From: an uncultured Kiloniellaceae bacterium
Lineage (GTDB): Bacteria; Pseudomonadota; Alphaproteobacteria; Kiloniellales; Kiloniellaceae
Assembly (NCBI GenBank): GCA_947500035.1
Contig: CANMQP010000004.1
Coordinates: forward strand, 1 to 64,000
Direction: 5' to 3'
Length of the DNA: 64,000 bases
Part shown: positions 25,592 to 34,084 of the stretch, piece by piece
Layout of the letters: every line of letters begins with the position of its first letter
Position numbering within the stretch: the first letter of the stretch is position 1
Program-made: the position numbers and the translations under genes
The notes under the pieces: generated by a model
The model's input: the letters and a program-made list of their open reading frames with translations, nothing else
Told to the model about the DNA's origin: nothing
Databases searched by the model: none

Positions 25592-26485
25592 TCAGGCAAA
25601 GCCGATGGATTCAAGATAGAGGCGGTTCGCGCGCGCATCGGCGAGCGCGGTATCCCGAAGCTCGGGATCGCAGTCCTGCTCGACCGTGCACCAGCCGGTA
25701 AAGCCGACATCGTTCAAGTACTTATGCACCGCTGGGAAATCCGTCTCACCCTTGCCCAGGGTGCAGAAAATCCCCTGTCCACAGGCCTTGTAAAAGTCGG
25801 TGCGATTGGCGATGACGTCCGTCTTGACCTGCGGATCGATATCCTTGAAGTGCATGTAGGAGATGCGGTCCATGTGACGCTGCATGAAGGCAAGCGGATC
25901 GAAACCGGCGTAGCGCGCATGGCCGGTATCCAGGCAGATCTTCAGGACATCCTCGTGAATCTCGGATAGCAGACGCTCGACCTCGGCTTCGAAATCCATG
26001 AAGCCCGCGGCATGGGGATGGATCGCCACGGTCAGGCCATAGTCCTCGCTGCCCATCCTGGCAATCCGGCGGATACGCTCAACGTAGCCCTTCCATTCGT
26101 CGGCCCCCATCTGCTCGGCCTCGTCGGGCCGGCCCGCGGTAGGCGCCCGGCGCGGCGAGATGGAATCGATCAGCACCAGATGCTCCGCGCCATGGGCCTT
26201 CAAGGCGGCGCAGGTCCGGGTCGCCCCATCCAGAACCTCGTCCCACTTCTCGGGGTCATGGAAGGGCCGGAAGACAACGCCGCCGATCAGCTCAAGCTCC
26301 CGCGCCGCCAGAGCCTCGCCGAGTTCCTGCGGGTCTTCAGGCATAAAGCCAATCGGCCCCAACTCGATGCCTCGATAGCCCGCCGCTTTGCATTCGTCCA
26401 GTACCCGGGTCCAGCTTGGATTGCGTGGATCGCCCGCGAACTCAACACCCCAGGAGCAGGGTGCATTTCCAATTCTGATCGACAT
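25592..26485 (-). CDS. iolE: Inosose dehydratase-like TIM-barrel protein
   Basis: A 297-residue xylose-isomerase-like TIM barrel. The start IGNAPCSWGVEFAGDP (residues 5-20) and YRGIELGPIGFMP are hallmarks of IolE (2-keto-myo-inositol dehydratase); metal ligands are suggested by AIHPHAAGF, CLDTGHARYAG, YMHFKDID and the C-terminal Glu in CTVEQDCDP. It would dehydrate scyllo-inosose to the diketone used by IolD. It lies between the two Gfo/Idh/MocA dehydrogenases in the same operon. Related sugar-phosphate isomerase/epimerases share this fold, so exact reaction remains inference. Confidence 0.88.
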   Translation of the reverse strand: MSIRIGNAPCSWGVEFAGDPRNPSWTRVLDECKAAGYRGIELGPIGFMPEDPQELGEALAARELELIGGVVFRPFHDPEKWDEVLDGATRTCAALKAHGAEHLVLIDSISPRRAPTAGRPDEAEQMGADEWKGYVERIRRIARMGSEDYGLTVAIHPHAAGFMDFEAEVERLLSEIHEDVLKICLDTGHARYAGFDPLAFMQRHMDRISYMHFKDIDPQVKTDVIANRTDFYKACGQGIFCTLGKGETDFPAVHKYLNDVGFTGWCTVEQDCDPELRDTALADARANRLYLESIGFA

Positions 26486-26527
26486 CGTCTTCCTGTTTTC
26501 TTTGAGTTTCTTGTAATGGGCTGCTGT

Positions 26528-27646
26528 TCAAATCGTGTTCAGCGCGACCCATCTTCGTTCTTCCTGCGAAGCCCAGGCCGCCGCGATCACCCGGTTGACC
26601 TCCATCCCGTCCCGAAAACTGGGCCAGATGGTATCGCCGGTCTCGATCGCCCGCAGGAAGTCCCGCGCCTCGATAATAATCTGATCCTGATACCCGGTTC
26701 CGTGCCCCGGTCCCAGGCAAAAATGAACGTAATCCGGATGCTTGGGCCCGGTCAGAATCTTGGTGTAGCCCTGCCGGTCTCCGGCCGCATCGCCCTTGTA
26801 AAGCCAGAGCGCATTCTGGTCTTCCTGGTCGAAACGCAGCGCGCCCTTCGTGCCGAAGACTTCATAGGCATAACCCATCTTACGGCCCGTCGCGATCCGG
26901 CTGAAGTAGAGCATACCCATGGCGCCGTTCTCGAAACGGCAGAGGAACTGGCCATGGTCGTCGTTGGTGACGGCCTGCGATGTTCCGTCAGAACCGGGGC
27001 GCGATCCATGAACCGTTTCGATATCCGCCATCAGGCTCTCAATCGGTCCGGCCAGGGCCAGGGCGCCATTGATCATGTGTGGTGCCAGATCCCCCATGGT
27101 GCCGTTGGCCCGCCCCTGCGTGCGCCAGCTCGCCGGAGCCTCCGGGTCGGCCAGAAAGTCTTCCGTGTGCTCGCCGCGGAAGTAGGTCACCACGCCGATT
27201 TCGCCCGAAGCAATGATCTGCCGGGCGAGCTGGGACGCGGGTGTGCGGATGTAGTTGAAGCCGGTCATATTGGCGCAGCCGCTGTGCTCGGCCGCCGCCA
27301 CCATCACCCGGCTGTCCTCCAGCCCGGCCCCCAGGGGTTTTTCACAAAAGACCGGCTTGCCGTGTTCGAAGGCCGCCAGGGCAATGTCCCGGTGGAAGGC
27401 CTGCGGCGAAGCGATCACAATCGCCTCTACCGAGGGATCCTCGACGAGAGTCCGCCAATCCGCGGTCGAGCGCCGGAAGCCCAGTGCCCGCGCCTTCTCT
27501 TTCGCGCCCTCCTCGGTCGTCGTACAGATCATTTCGCAGACCGGGCGCAACGCCGTATCGAAAACCGCGCCGACCGCCTGCAGGGCCACGGCATGCGCCT
27601 TGCCCATATAGCCGCCGCCGACGATGCCGATACCCAAATTCCGCAT
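26528..27646 (-). CDS. Gfo/Idh/MocA family oxidoreductase (myo-inositol 2-dehydrogenase-like)
   Basis: A 372-residue dehydrogenase: GIGIVGGGYMGKAHAVALQ (residues 4-22) is the NAD(P) loop, PVFCEKPLGAGLED carries the conserved Lys (about residue 98), and GTMGDLAPHMINGALALAG (about residue 185) has the catalytic Asp-x3-His type motif. I start at the ATG at 27646, since the upstream in-frame codon lies inside the LacI operator. It is the first gene of the leftward iol operon, which shares its promoter region with iolD. Likely the primary inositol dehydrogenase of the pathway, but substrate isomer is not readable. Confidence 0.88.
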   Translation of the reverse strand: MRNLGIGIVGGGYMGKAHAVALQAVGAVFDTALRPVCEMICTTTEEGAKEKARALGFRRSTADWRTLVEDPSVEAIVIASPQAFHRDIALAAFEHGKPVFCEKPLGAGLEDSRVMVAAAEHSGCANMTGFNYIRTPASQLARQIIASGEIGVVTYFRGEHTEDFLADPEAPASWRTQGRANGTMGDLAPHMINGALALAGPIESLMADIETVHGSRPGSDGTSQAVTNDDHGQFLCRFENGAMGMLYFSRIATGRKMGYAYEVFGTKGALRFDQEDQNALWLYKGDAAGDRQGYTKILTGPKHPDYVHFCLGPGHGTGYQDQIIIEARDFLRAIETGDTIWPSFRDGMEVNRVIAAAWASQEERRWVALNTI

Positions 27647-27670
27647 GATCGTTCCCGAAGAAGAGATTCT

Positions 27671-27692
27671 TTTTTGCAACCGGTTGCAAAAA
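27671..27692. promoter_or_regulatory. LacI-family operator, 22-bp perfect palindrome (copy 2)
   Basis: TTTTTGCAACC (27671-27681) and GGTTGCAAAAA (27682-27692) are exact inverted copies. It contains the whole 20-bp operator found at 23280-23299 and lies in the 104-base divergent promoter between the Gfo/Idh/MocA operon and iolD. Confidence 0.9.
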
Positions 27693-27750
27693 CAACTAAG
27701 CTCGTTTTAGCGGAAAGCGTCAAGCATCATTTCGACTTCGGGAGAACTCA

Positions 27751-29622
27751 ATGACCGGCAGCGGAAAAACCGTCCGGCTCACCATGGCCCAGGCACTGGT
27801 TCGGCACCTTGCGAACCAGTTTATCATGATCGAGGGAGAGAAAACCCGGCTCTGCGGCGGCGGTTTTGCAATCTTCGGTCACGGCAACGTCACCTGCCTG
27901 GGAGAGACCCTTTACAACCATCGCATGGAACTGCCGCTTTGGCGCGGGCAGAACGAACAGTCCATGGCCATGGCCGCCATCGCCTACGCCAAGCAGAAAC
28001 TCCGGCAGCGTTTCATGTTCACGACCGCGTCCGCGGGACCCGGCACGACCAACATGCTGACCGCGGCGGGGATCGCCCACACCAACCGGCTGCCCCTGCT
28101 GATGCTGGCGGGCGATGCCTTCCAGACCCGCCTGCCCGATCCGGTGCTGCAACAGGTCGAACACTTCGGCGATCCGAGTCTCTCGGTCAATGACGCCTTC
28201 AAGTCCGTCTCGCGCTATTGGGACCGGATCACCCATCCGGCGCAGATCATTCAGTCCCTGCCCGCCGCCATCAACACCATGCTGGATCCCGCCGACTGCG
28301 GCCCCGCCTTTCTAGGCTTGCCGCAGGATACCCAGGGCTGGGCCTACGACTATCCGCTGTCCTTCTTCGAGGAGCGCGTGCACCGTATCCGGCGGCAGAC
28401 TCCGGACCAGGAGGAAATCGCCGCGGCCGCCGAAATGCTGACCGCCGCCGAACGCCCGGTCATCATCGCAGGCGGCGGCGTGCAATACAGCAAGGCCACC
28501 ACCGAGCTGGCGGCCTTCGCCGAAAAGCACAACATCCCGGTGGTCGAGACCATCGCCGGCCGCGCCAACCTGCTGTTCGAGCATCCGCTCAACTGCGGCC
28601 CGGTCGGCGTGACGGGCTCGAACTCCGCCAATCAGCTCGCGGAAAAGGCCGACGTCATCCTGGCGGTCGGCACGCGGCTGCAGGATTTCACCACCGGCTC
28701 CTGGACCGCCTTCGATCAGGAGGCCCGGATCATCGGACTTAATGTCGGACGGCACGACGCCAGCAAGCACCTCTCCCTGCCGGTGGTCGGCGACGCCAAG
28801 CTCTCGCTCCGTCTGCTGTCTGCAGCTATGGAAGATCATACCGCATCCACGGGCTGGAGCGGCTTCGCAGCCGACGAGCGCGCTGCCTGGAACCACTATG
28901 TCGATGAAAACATCCGGCCCGGCAACCGCCCCATGTCCTACGCCCAGGTGATCGGCGCAGTGAACGAACTTTGCGACCCGCGCGACCGGGTGGTCGCAGC
29001 CGCCGGCGGTCTGCCCGCCGAGGTCACGGCCAACTGGCGCACCAAGTCGCTGGGAACGGTCGATGTGGAATTCGGCTTTTCCTGCATGGGCTACGAGATT
29101 TCCGGCGGCTGGGGTGCACGCATCGCCCAGCAGGAGGACGAGCCGGAGCGCGAGACCATTATTTTCACCGGCGACGGCTCCTACCTGATGCTGAATTCGG
29201 ACATCTACTCCTCGGTCCTTTCAGGCAAGAAGCTGATTATCGTCGTCTGCGACAACGGCGGTTTCGCGGTGATCAACAAGCTGCAGAACAACACCGGCAA
29301 TGTCTCCTTCAACAACCTGATCAAGGATTGCAATCTGGCGGTTGAGCCCTTCGCGGTCGATTTCGAAGCCCACGCGAGGGCCATGGGCGCGAACGCGGAA
29401 ACGGTTGAGTCCATTGCCGCGCTCAAGGAGGCTTTCGAGCGGGCCAAGGCCTCGGACCGCACCTACGTGATCTCCCTCAAGGTCGATGCCTTCGAAGGCT
29501 GGACGCAGGAGGGGCACACCTGGTGGGAAACCGGCATTCCGGCGGTGACCGACAGAAAAGAGATCAATGCCGCGCGCAAGGAAGCCGAGGAAAGCCGCCG
29601 CAAGCAAAGGCAAGGCGTCTAA
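27751..29622 (+). CDS. iolD: 3D-(3,5/4)-trihydroxycyclohexane-1,2-dione acylhydrolase
   Basis: A 623-residue thiamine-diphosphate enzyme that hydrolytically opens the trihydroxycyclohexanedione ring to 5-deoxy-glucuronate in inositol catabolism. Seen are RLTMAQALVRHLANQ at the N-terminus, the Pyr-domain segment LWRGQNEQSMAMAAI, FTTASAGPGTTNM, and the ThDP-binding stretch beginning TGDGSYLMLNSD (about residue 476) with downstream NNGGFAVINKLQ. It is the first gene of the rightward iolD-C-B-J operon, driven from the operator-bearing divergent promoter. Length agrees with IolD rather than acetolactate synthase. Confidence 0.95.
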   Translation: MTGSGKTVRLTMAQALVRHLANQFIMIEGEKTRLCGGGFAIFGHGNVTCLGETLYNHRMELPLWRGQNEQSMAMAAIAYAKQKLRQRFMFTTASAGPGTTNMLTAAGIAHTNRLPLLMLAGDAFQTRLPDPVLQQVEHFGDPSLSVNDAFKSVSRYWDRITHPAQIIQSLPAAINTMLDPADCGPAFLGLPQDTQGWAYDYPLSFFEERVHRIRRQTPDQEEIAAAAEMLTAAERPVIIAGGGVQYSKATTELAAFAEKHNIPVVETIAGRANLLFEHPLNCGPVGVTGSNSANQLAEKADVILAVGTRLQDFTTGSWTAFDQEARIIGLNVGRHDASKHLSLPVVGDAKLSLRLLSAAMEDHTASTGWSGFAADERAAWNHYVDENIRPGNRPMSYAQVIGAVNELCDPRDRVVAAAGGLPAEVTANWRTKSLGTVDVEFGFSCMGYEISGGWGARIAQQEDEPERETIIFTGDGSYLMLNSDIYSSVLSGKKLIIVVCDNGGFAVINKLQNNTGNVSFNNLIKDCNLAVEPFAVDFEAHARAMGANAETVESIAALKEAFERAKASDRTYVISLKVDAFEGWTQEGHTWWETGIPAVTDRKEINAARKEAEESRRKQRQGV

Positions 29623-29627
29623 GGGCC

Positions 29628-30653
29628 ATGCAGACGCTCATCGACAAACTGAAGCGGAGGAGCTTCCTTGTCATCGGCCGGGCCGGGATGGATTTCTATG
29701 CCGAACCACCGGGCACGGTCCTGGAAGAGGCGGACAGCTTCTCGGCTCATGTCGGCGGATCGGCGGCAAATACGGCGGTCGCGCTGGCCAAGCTGGGCTG
29801 TGCGGCGGAGGTGGTAACCTGCGTCTCGGATGATGCGGTCGGACGTTTTGCGACCGCGCGGCTTGCAAGGTTCGGGGTCGGTACGAAGTACTGCCGCAAC
29901 GTGGGCGGTGAAGCCCGCAACAGCCTCGCCGTGGTCGAGACCCGGCTGGAAAACTGCCAGTCCGTGATCTACCGCAACGGCGCGGCGGACTTCGACATGG
30001 GCGCCGGCGATGTGGAGTCCCTGGATTACGCCGCAGCCGGTGGCGTGATTCTGTCCGGGACCGCGCTCGCCGCCGAGCCCTCGCGTTCGGCCATCTTCCG
30101 CGCCATCGAGCTTGCCCGCGCCGCCGGCACACCCGTGATCATCGATATGGACTACCGGCCCTACTCCTGGGTCTCGCAGGAAGAGGCCGCCGAGGTCTAC
30201 ACCCGCGCCATCGAAAGCTGCGATCTGGTGATCGGCAACGATGTCGAATTCGATGTGGCCGCCGGGCCCGGGCGGGATGGCTATGAGCATGCGCGGTCCC
30301 TACTCGAAGGCGTTCCTTCGCTGGTCGTCTACAAAATGGGCGAGCGCGGCTCGGTCACCTTTACGGGCTCAGAAAGCTTCGAGACCGGCATCTACCCTGT
30401 TCAGGCGCTCAAACCGACCGGCGCCGGCGACGCCTTCATGGGCGGGTTTTTGGCGGGATTGGCGGACGGCCTCTCACCAAAGGACGCCGTTCAGCAGGGT
30501 TCCGCGTCCGCCGCGATTGTCGTGACCCGGGTTTCCTGTTCCACCGCCATGCCCGATCCCAAAGAGCTGGCCGACTTTATGTCGGCCCACCGCATCCTAT
30601 CTTCTCAAGAAACCACTGCCCCCGGAGAGCACCATGCACATTGCCCCGTTTGA
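29628..30653 (+). CDS. iolC: 5-Dehydro-2-deoxygluconokinase
   Basis: A 341-residue PfkB/ribokinase-fold kinase phosphorylating 2-deoxy-5-keto-gluconate. Start ATG at 29628, five bases after iolD. GRAGMDFYAEPPG (residues 17-29) and HVGGSAANTAVALAKLG (about 41-57) are the IolC-type first PfkB motif, and LKPTGAGDAFMGGFLAGL (about residue 263) contains the anion hole and catalytic Asp. It overlaps iolB by 20 bases. Confidence 0.93.
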   Translation: MQTLIDKLKRRSFLVIGRAGMDFYAEPPGTVLEEADSFSAHVGGSAANTAVALAKLGCAAEVVTCVSDDAVGRFATARLARFGVGTKYCRNVGGEARNSLAVVETRLENCQSVIYRNGAADFDMGAGDVESLDYAAAGGVILSGTALAAEPSRSAIFRAIELARAAGTPVIIDMDYRPYSWVSQEEAAEVYTRAIESCDLVIGNDVEFDVAAGPGRDGYEHARSLLEGVPSLVVYKMGERGSVTFTGSESFETGIYPVQALKPTGAGDAFMGGFLAGLADGLSPKDAVQQGSASAAIVVTRVSCSTAMPDPKELADFMSAHRILSSQETTAPGEHHAHCPV

Positions 30654-31476
30654 CAATCACAACAAGCCGATCATCGACCTCGAGGATTCCCGCGTTCCCC
30701 TCACCTACTTCAACATCGTCAAGCTGAAGAAGGGTCAGGCTTTCGAATACCGGACTCCCGGCTACGAAACCTGCATCGTGCCCGCGACCGGGACGGTCGA
30801 TGTCGAGGTCGAGGGCGAAGCCTACGCCGGGATCGGCCTGCGCCGCACGGATGTCTGGGACGGCGAGCCGGAGGGCGTCTATGTGCCGACCGGTGCCAAG
30901 GCCCATTTTGTCTGCGCCTCCGATGACGCCGAGGTCTTCATTGCCGGCGCCAAGTACGACGAAGTGCTCGAGCCCTTCGCGGTCCGGGCCGCGGATATCG
31001 ACAAGGTGCAGTACGGCTCGGACGACACCAAGACGCACCGCAAGATCAAGCACATCTTCGGCACCAAGTATCACGACAAAGTCGGGCGCCTGCTGGTCTC
31101 CGAGCTTTACACCGTGGGTCAGGGCGGCTGGTCCGGTTTCCCTTCGCACAAGCACGATTCCGATCTGCTGCCCGACGAATCCCGCCACGATGAGGTCTAT
31201 AACTTCCGCTTCAAGCCGGGCCACGGCTTCGGCATGCAGCTTCTGCAGGCGGAAGAGAACAAGGTCGGCGAGGCCTTTCACATCGTCGACGGTTCGACCT
31301 TTGTGATCGATAAGGGTTACCACCCCTGCGTCGTCGCGCCGGGTTACGAAATGTACTACTTCACCATCCTGGGCGGGCTCAGCCAGCGCTCCCTGAAGCA
31401 ATACTTCCACCCGACCCACGCCTATCAGGTCGAGACCATTCCCGGCATCAAGGACATGATCGCCAAGTTCAAATGA
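30634..31476 (+). CDS. iolB: 5-Deoxy-glucuronate isomerase
   Basis: A 280-residue cupin-fold isomerase converting 5-deoxy-glucuronate to 2-deoxy-5-keto-gluconate. WSGFPSHKHDSDLLPDES (about residue 164) with its metal-ligand His pair and the HDEVYNFRFKPGHGFGMQLL segment identify IolB, as does the VIDKGYHPCVVAPGYEMYY C-terminal cupin motif. Start ATG at 30634 follows GGAGAG and is inside the end of iolC; the stop overlaps the aldolase start (ATGA), so the genes are translationally coupled. Confidence 0.94.
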   Translation: MHIAPFDNHNKPIIDLEDSRVPLTYFNIVKLKKGQAFEYRTPGYETCIVPATGTVDVEVEGEAYAGIGLRRTDVWDGEPEGVYVPTGAKAHFVCASDDAEVFIAGAKYDEVLEPFAVRAADIDKVQYGSDDTKTHRKIKHIFGTKYHDKVGRLLVSELYTVGQGGWSGFPSHKHDSDLLPDESRHDEVYNFRFKPGHGFGMQLLQAEENKVGEAFHIVDGSTFVIDKGYHPCVVAPGYEMYYFTILGGLSQRSLKQYFHPTHAYQVETIPGIKDMIAKFK

Positions 31477-32306
31477 CGGCTGCGCCTCTCAGCAGTGTTC
31501 TTCGGGGTGCGATGTCCGGCGGCTATGCGGTCGCCGGGCTTGTCGTGCTGGGCTGGGAGGACGCCTGCGCCTATGTGGAAGCGGCGGAACAAGCCGGGAT
31601 TCCGATCATCCTGCAGGCCGGTCCCGGCTGCCGCAAACACACACCGGTCCCAATCCTGGGCAAGATGTTCCGGCATCTGGCTGACCAGGCCAGTGTGCCG
31701 GTCGTCTGCCACATCGATCACGGCTACACGCCGGAAGACTGCCTGGAGGGCATCGAACACGGCTTCACATCGGTGATGTTCGACGGCTCGAAACTGCCGA
31801 TCGCCGAGAACATCGAGATCACCGCCGGGATCGTCGAGAGGGCGCATGCCGCCGGTGTTTCGGTCGAGGGCGAAGTCGGTTTCGTTGGCTATGCCCAAGG
31901 GGCGGCATCGGCAACGACCGATCCTGCCGAAGCACGACGCTTTGAGAAGGAGAGCGGCGCTGACGCCATGGCGATCTCGGTCGGCAACGTTCATTTGCAG
32001 ACGGAAAAAACCCCCGGAATCGACTTCAAAGCCCTGGCCGCCGTGGAGGCGGCGACCTCGATTCCCCTGGTGCTGCACGGGGGCAGCGGCATTCCCTTCG
32101 AAACCCGCAGGAAACTGGCACGAGAAACCCGAGTCTCGAAGTTCAACATCGGCACCGAACTGCGCATGGCCTTCGGGCGGGCGCTGAAGGATAACCTCCG
32201 GGACCACGGCGAGATCTTCGACCGCCTTGAGATTCTCAAACCGACCATCCCCGCGGTGCGCGACACCACCATCGAGGTCATCCGCAACATCGGCCCTGAA
32301 GGATAG
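31473..32306 (+). CDS. iolJ: Class II fructose-bisphosphate aldolase family protein, probable 6-phospho-5-dehydro-2-deoxygluconate aldolase
   Basis: A 277-residue zinc-dependent aldolase: PVVCHIDHGYTPEDC (about residue 75) contains the catalytic Asp and a zinc His, EGEVGFVGYAQGAAS and ISVGNVH follow, and PLVLHGGSGIPFETR and KFNIGTELRMAF carry the remaining zinc ligand and phosphate-binding residues. As last gene of the iolD-C-B operon it should split the phosphorylated deoxy-keto-gluconate to DHAP and malonate semialdehyde. IolA, which handles the latter, is not in the window. Confidence 0.9.
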   Translation: MTAAPLSSVLRGAMSGGYAVAGLVVLGWEDACAYVEAAEQAGIPIILQAGPGCRKHTPVPILGKMFRHLADQASVPVVCHIDHGYTPEDCLEGIEHGFTSVMFDGSKLPIAENIEITAGIVERAHAAGVSVEGEVGFVGYAQGAASATTDPAEARRFEKESGADAMAISVGNVHLQTEKTPGIDFKALAAVEAATSIPLVLHGGSGIPFETRRKLARETRVSKFNIGTELRMAFGRALKDNLRDHGEIFDRLEILKPTIPAVRDTTIEVIRNIGPEG

Positions 32307-32327
32307 AAGCGGCGAGCGACGGGGGGT

Positions 32328-33203
32328 CTAAACGCCTCCGAGCCGCTCTCGAATATTACCGCGCAGCAGTTCACTGATCATGAGCTCGCCGTAACCATGC
32401 GCTTCGGCCCGCGCGAAGATATCAAGCACCGCCTTGTTCAAAGGCGTTGCCAGACCCAGCTCTTCGTTCATTTCCGTGATGTAACGCAGGTCCTTGTGGG
32501 CCGCTTTGACAGAGAAGACATATCCTTTGAAATCGTCCTCCAGCGCGCCGCCGATCATGCGCCGAAATACACCCGAATCGCCCGAACCGCGAATGACCAC
32601 GTCGTAGAGCTTCGCCCAATCGGCGCCGGCCACGTCCGCGGCATGAAAGGCTTCGAGCACCAAAGCGGCAATGCCAAGCACCATGTAGTTGTTCACCAGT
32701 TTGGCCCGGCCGCCCGCGCCCACGGGGCCAAAATGCTGAACCGCCGCGCAGAAGGCCCTCAGCACCGGCTCTATGCGCTCGAACACCGCGTCCTCGGCGC
32801 CGACCAGGGCACCGAGTTCACCCGCCTCGGCCTGCTTGGTGCCGCCGGTCAGCGGTGCCTCGGCGAAGGAAACTCCGATCGCCTCCATCCGGCCCGCCAG
32901 CTTTGCGGTCGACGCGAGTGAAGAGGTTCCCGTGTCGATGAGAATCTGTCCCTTGCGCAGCTCTGGCTCCAACACAGCAACAACCCGCTCGACCACGTCG
33001 GAATCCGGCAGGCAGAGGATTAAAACGTCGCTCGCTACAGCAAGCTCCTCATAGCTGTTTGACTCGCTGGCACCCAGCGCCAGCAAGGCTTCGACAGGTT
33101 GCCTGTTCCGGTTGGCGATCACAGAAAGACCGAAGCCTTTGGCGAGGAGATTTGAAGCCATCCCAAAGCCCATCGCACCCAAGCCGATAAAACCCACCTG
33201 CAT
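32328..33203 (-). CDS. NAD(P)-dependent beta-hydroxyacid dehydrogenase (3-hydroxyisobutyrate dehydrogenase family)
   Basis: 291 residues: GFIGLGAMGFGMASNLLAKG (residues 4-23) binds the cofactor, EAPLTGGTKQAEAGELGALV (about residue 120) is the substrate-binding signature (usually DAPVSGG; here APLTGG), and the catalytic Lys lies in AKLVNNYMVLG (about residue 168). I chose the ATG at 33203 since the upstream TTG would add a non-family extension. It is 30 bases downstream of an SDR and probably co-transcribed. Relatives act on L-threonate, D-glycerate/tartronate semialdehyde or 3-hydroxyisobutyrate; substrate unknown. Confidence 0.87.
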   Translation of the reverse strand: MQVGFIGLGAMGFGMASNLLAKGFGLSVIANRNRQPVEALLALGASESNSYEELAVASDVLILCLPDSDVVERVVAVLEPELRKGQILIDTGTSSLASTAKLAGRMEAIGVSFAEAPLTGGTKQAEAGELGALVGAEDAVFERIEPVLRAFCAAVQHFGPVGAGGRAKLVNNYMVLGIAALVLEAFHAADVAGADWAKLYDVVIRGSGDSGVFRRMIGGALEDDFKGYVFSVKAAHKDLRYITEMNEELGLATPLNKAVLDIFARAEAHGYGELMISELLRGNIRERLGGV

Positions 33204-33232
33204 CCCGCGTCCCTCTCGCTTCTCAAAGGCCG

Positions 33233-33973
33233 TCAAATCGTCCAGCCGCCGTCGACCACGAAAAACTGTCCTGTCGCCACCTTCGATTCATCCGAAGCCA
33301 GATAGACAACGATCGGCGCGATATCTTCCGGATGCGTCATTTCCCGGGTCGGCTGACGGTCCAGCATCGCCTCGTAAGCCTTGTCATAGTCGCCGCTGGC
33401 CGCCATGCGCGCCTTAAGCGAAGGCGTAAAGACCGTGCCCGGACAGACTGCGTTACAGCGAATTCTATCGGTCACATAATCCTTGGCAATCGACTTGGTG
33501 AGGCCCAGGACCGCGCCCTTGGTGGCGCTGTAGACACAACGGCTGGCCACACCGGTCAGGCTGGAGGCCACCGTCGCCATATTGATGATGGAGCCGCCGC
33601 CCTGTTCGATCATCCCGGGCAGGAAGGCCTCGATCATACGGGCGTGGGAGCGCACGTTGATCTGAAAGGAACGCTCCCAGGCCGCGTCGTCCGCGTCCAG
33701 CAAGGTGCCATCGTGCACATAGCCCGCGCAGTTGAAAAGCACGTCCGGGACCGGGATCCGGTCCGGCAGCGCCCTGATCGCGGCGGCATCGGTGACGTCC
33801 AGCAGTAGGCATTTCAGGTTCGGATTGACCTCCGCCAGACTGTCGAGCGAAGACTGGTCGATGTCCGTCGCGTGGACCTCGGCCCCCTCCTCGGCCATGG
33901 CAATCGCGCAGGCACGCCCGATGCCCATGCCCGCCGCCGTCATCACCACCTTCTTTCCCGCCAGACGTCCCAT
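33233..33973 (-). CDS. Short-chain dehydrogenase/reductase (DHRS6/fuconate-dehydrogenase-like)
   Basis: 246 residues: VVMTAAGMGIGRACAIAMAE (about residues 9-28) is an SDR cofactor motif with Ala-Ala in place of the common Thr-Gly, as in the DHRS6/2-keto-3-deoxy-L-fuconate dehydrogenase group; NCAG, catalytic Ser in ATVASSLTG and YSATKGA follow. An Asp after the second strand (ATDIDQSS) indicates NAD preference. It is divergent from the proline racemase family gene and co-directional with the hydroxyacid dehydrogenase, suggesting a short sugar-acid oxidation route. Substrate unknown. Confidence 0.87.
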   Translation of the reverse strand: MGRLAGKKVVMTAAGMGIGRACAIAMAEEGAEVHATDIDQSSLDSLAEVNPNLKCLLLDVTDAAAIRALPDRIPVPDVLFNCAGYVHDGTLLDADDAAWERSFQINVRSHARMIEAFLPGMIEQGGGSIINMATVASSLTGVASRCVYSATKGAVLGLTKSIAKDYVTDRIRCNAVCPGTVFTPSLKARMAASGDYDKAYEAMLDRQPTREMTHPEDIAPIVVYLASDESKVATGQFFVVDGGWTI

Positions 33974-34084
33974 TCAATGTCTCCAACCGCCAAAGTTTTC
34001 GTGTTAAGGCTGGAGTGTAGGTTGAGGTCCCGCGAAAGGCGACGGCTTTAATCGTAAAATTTTCCCGAAGACTGGAATCTCTCA

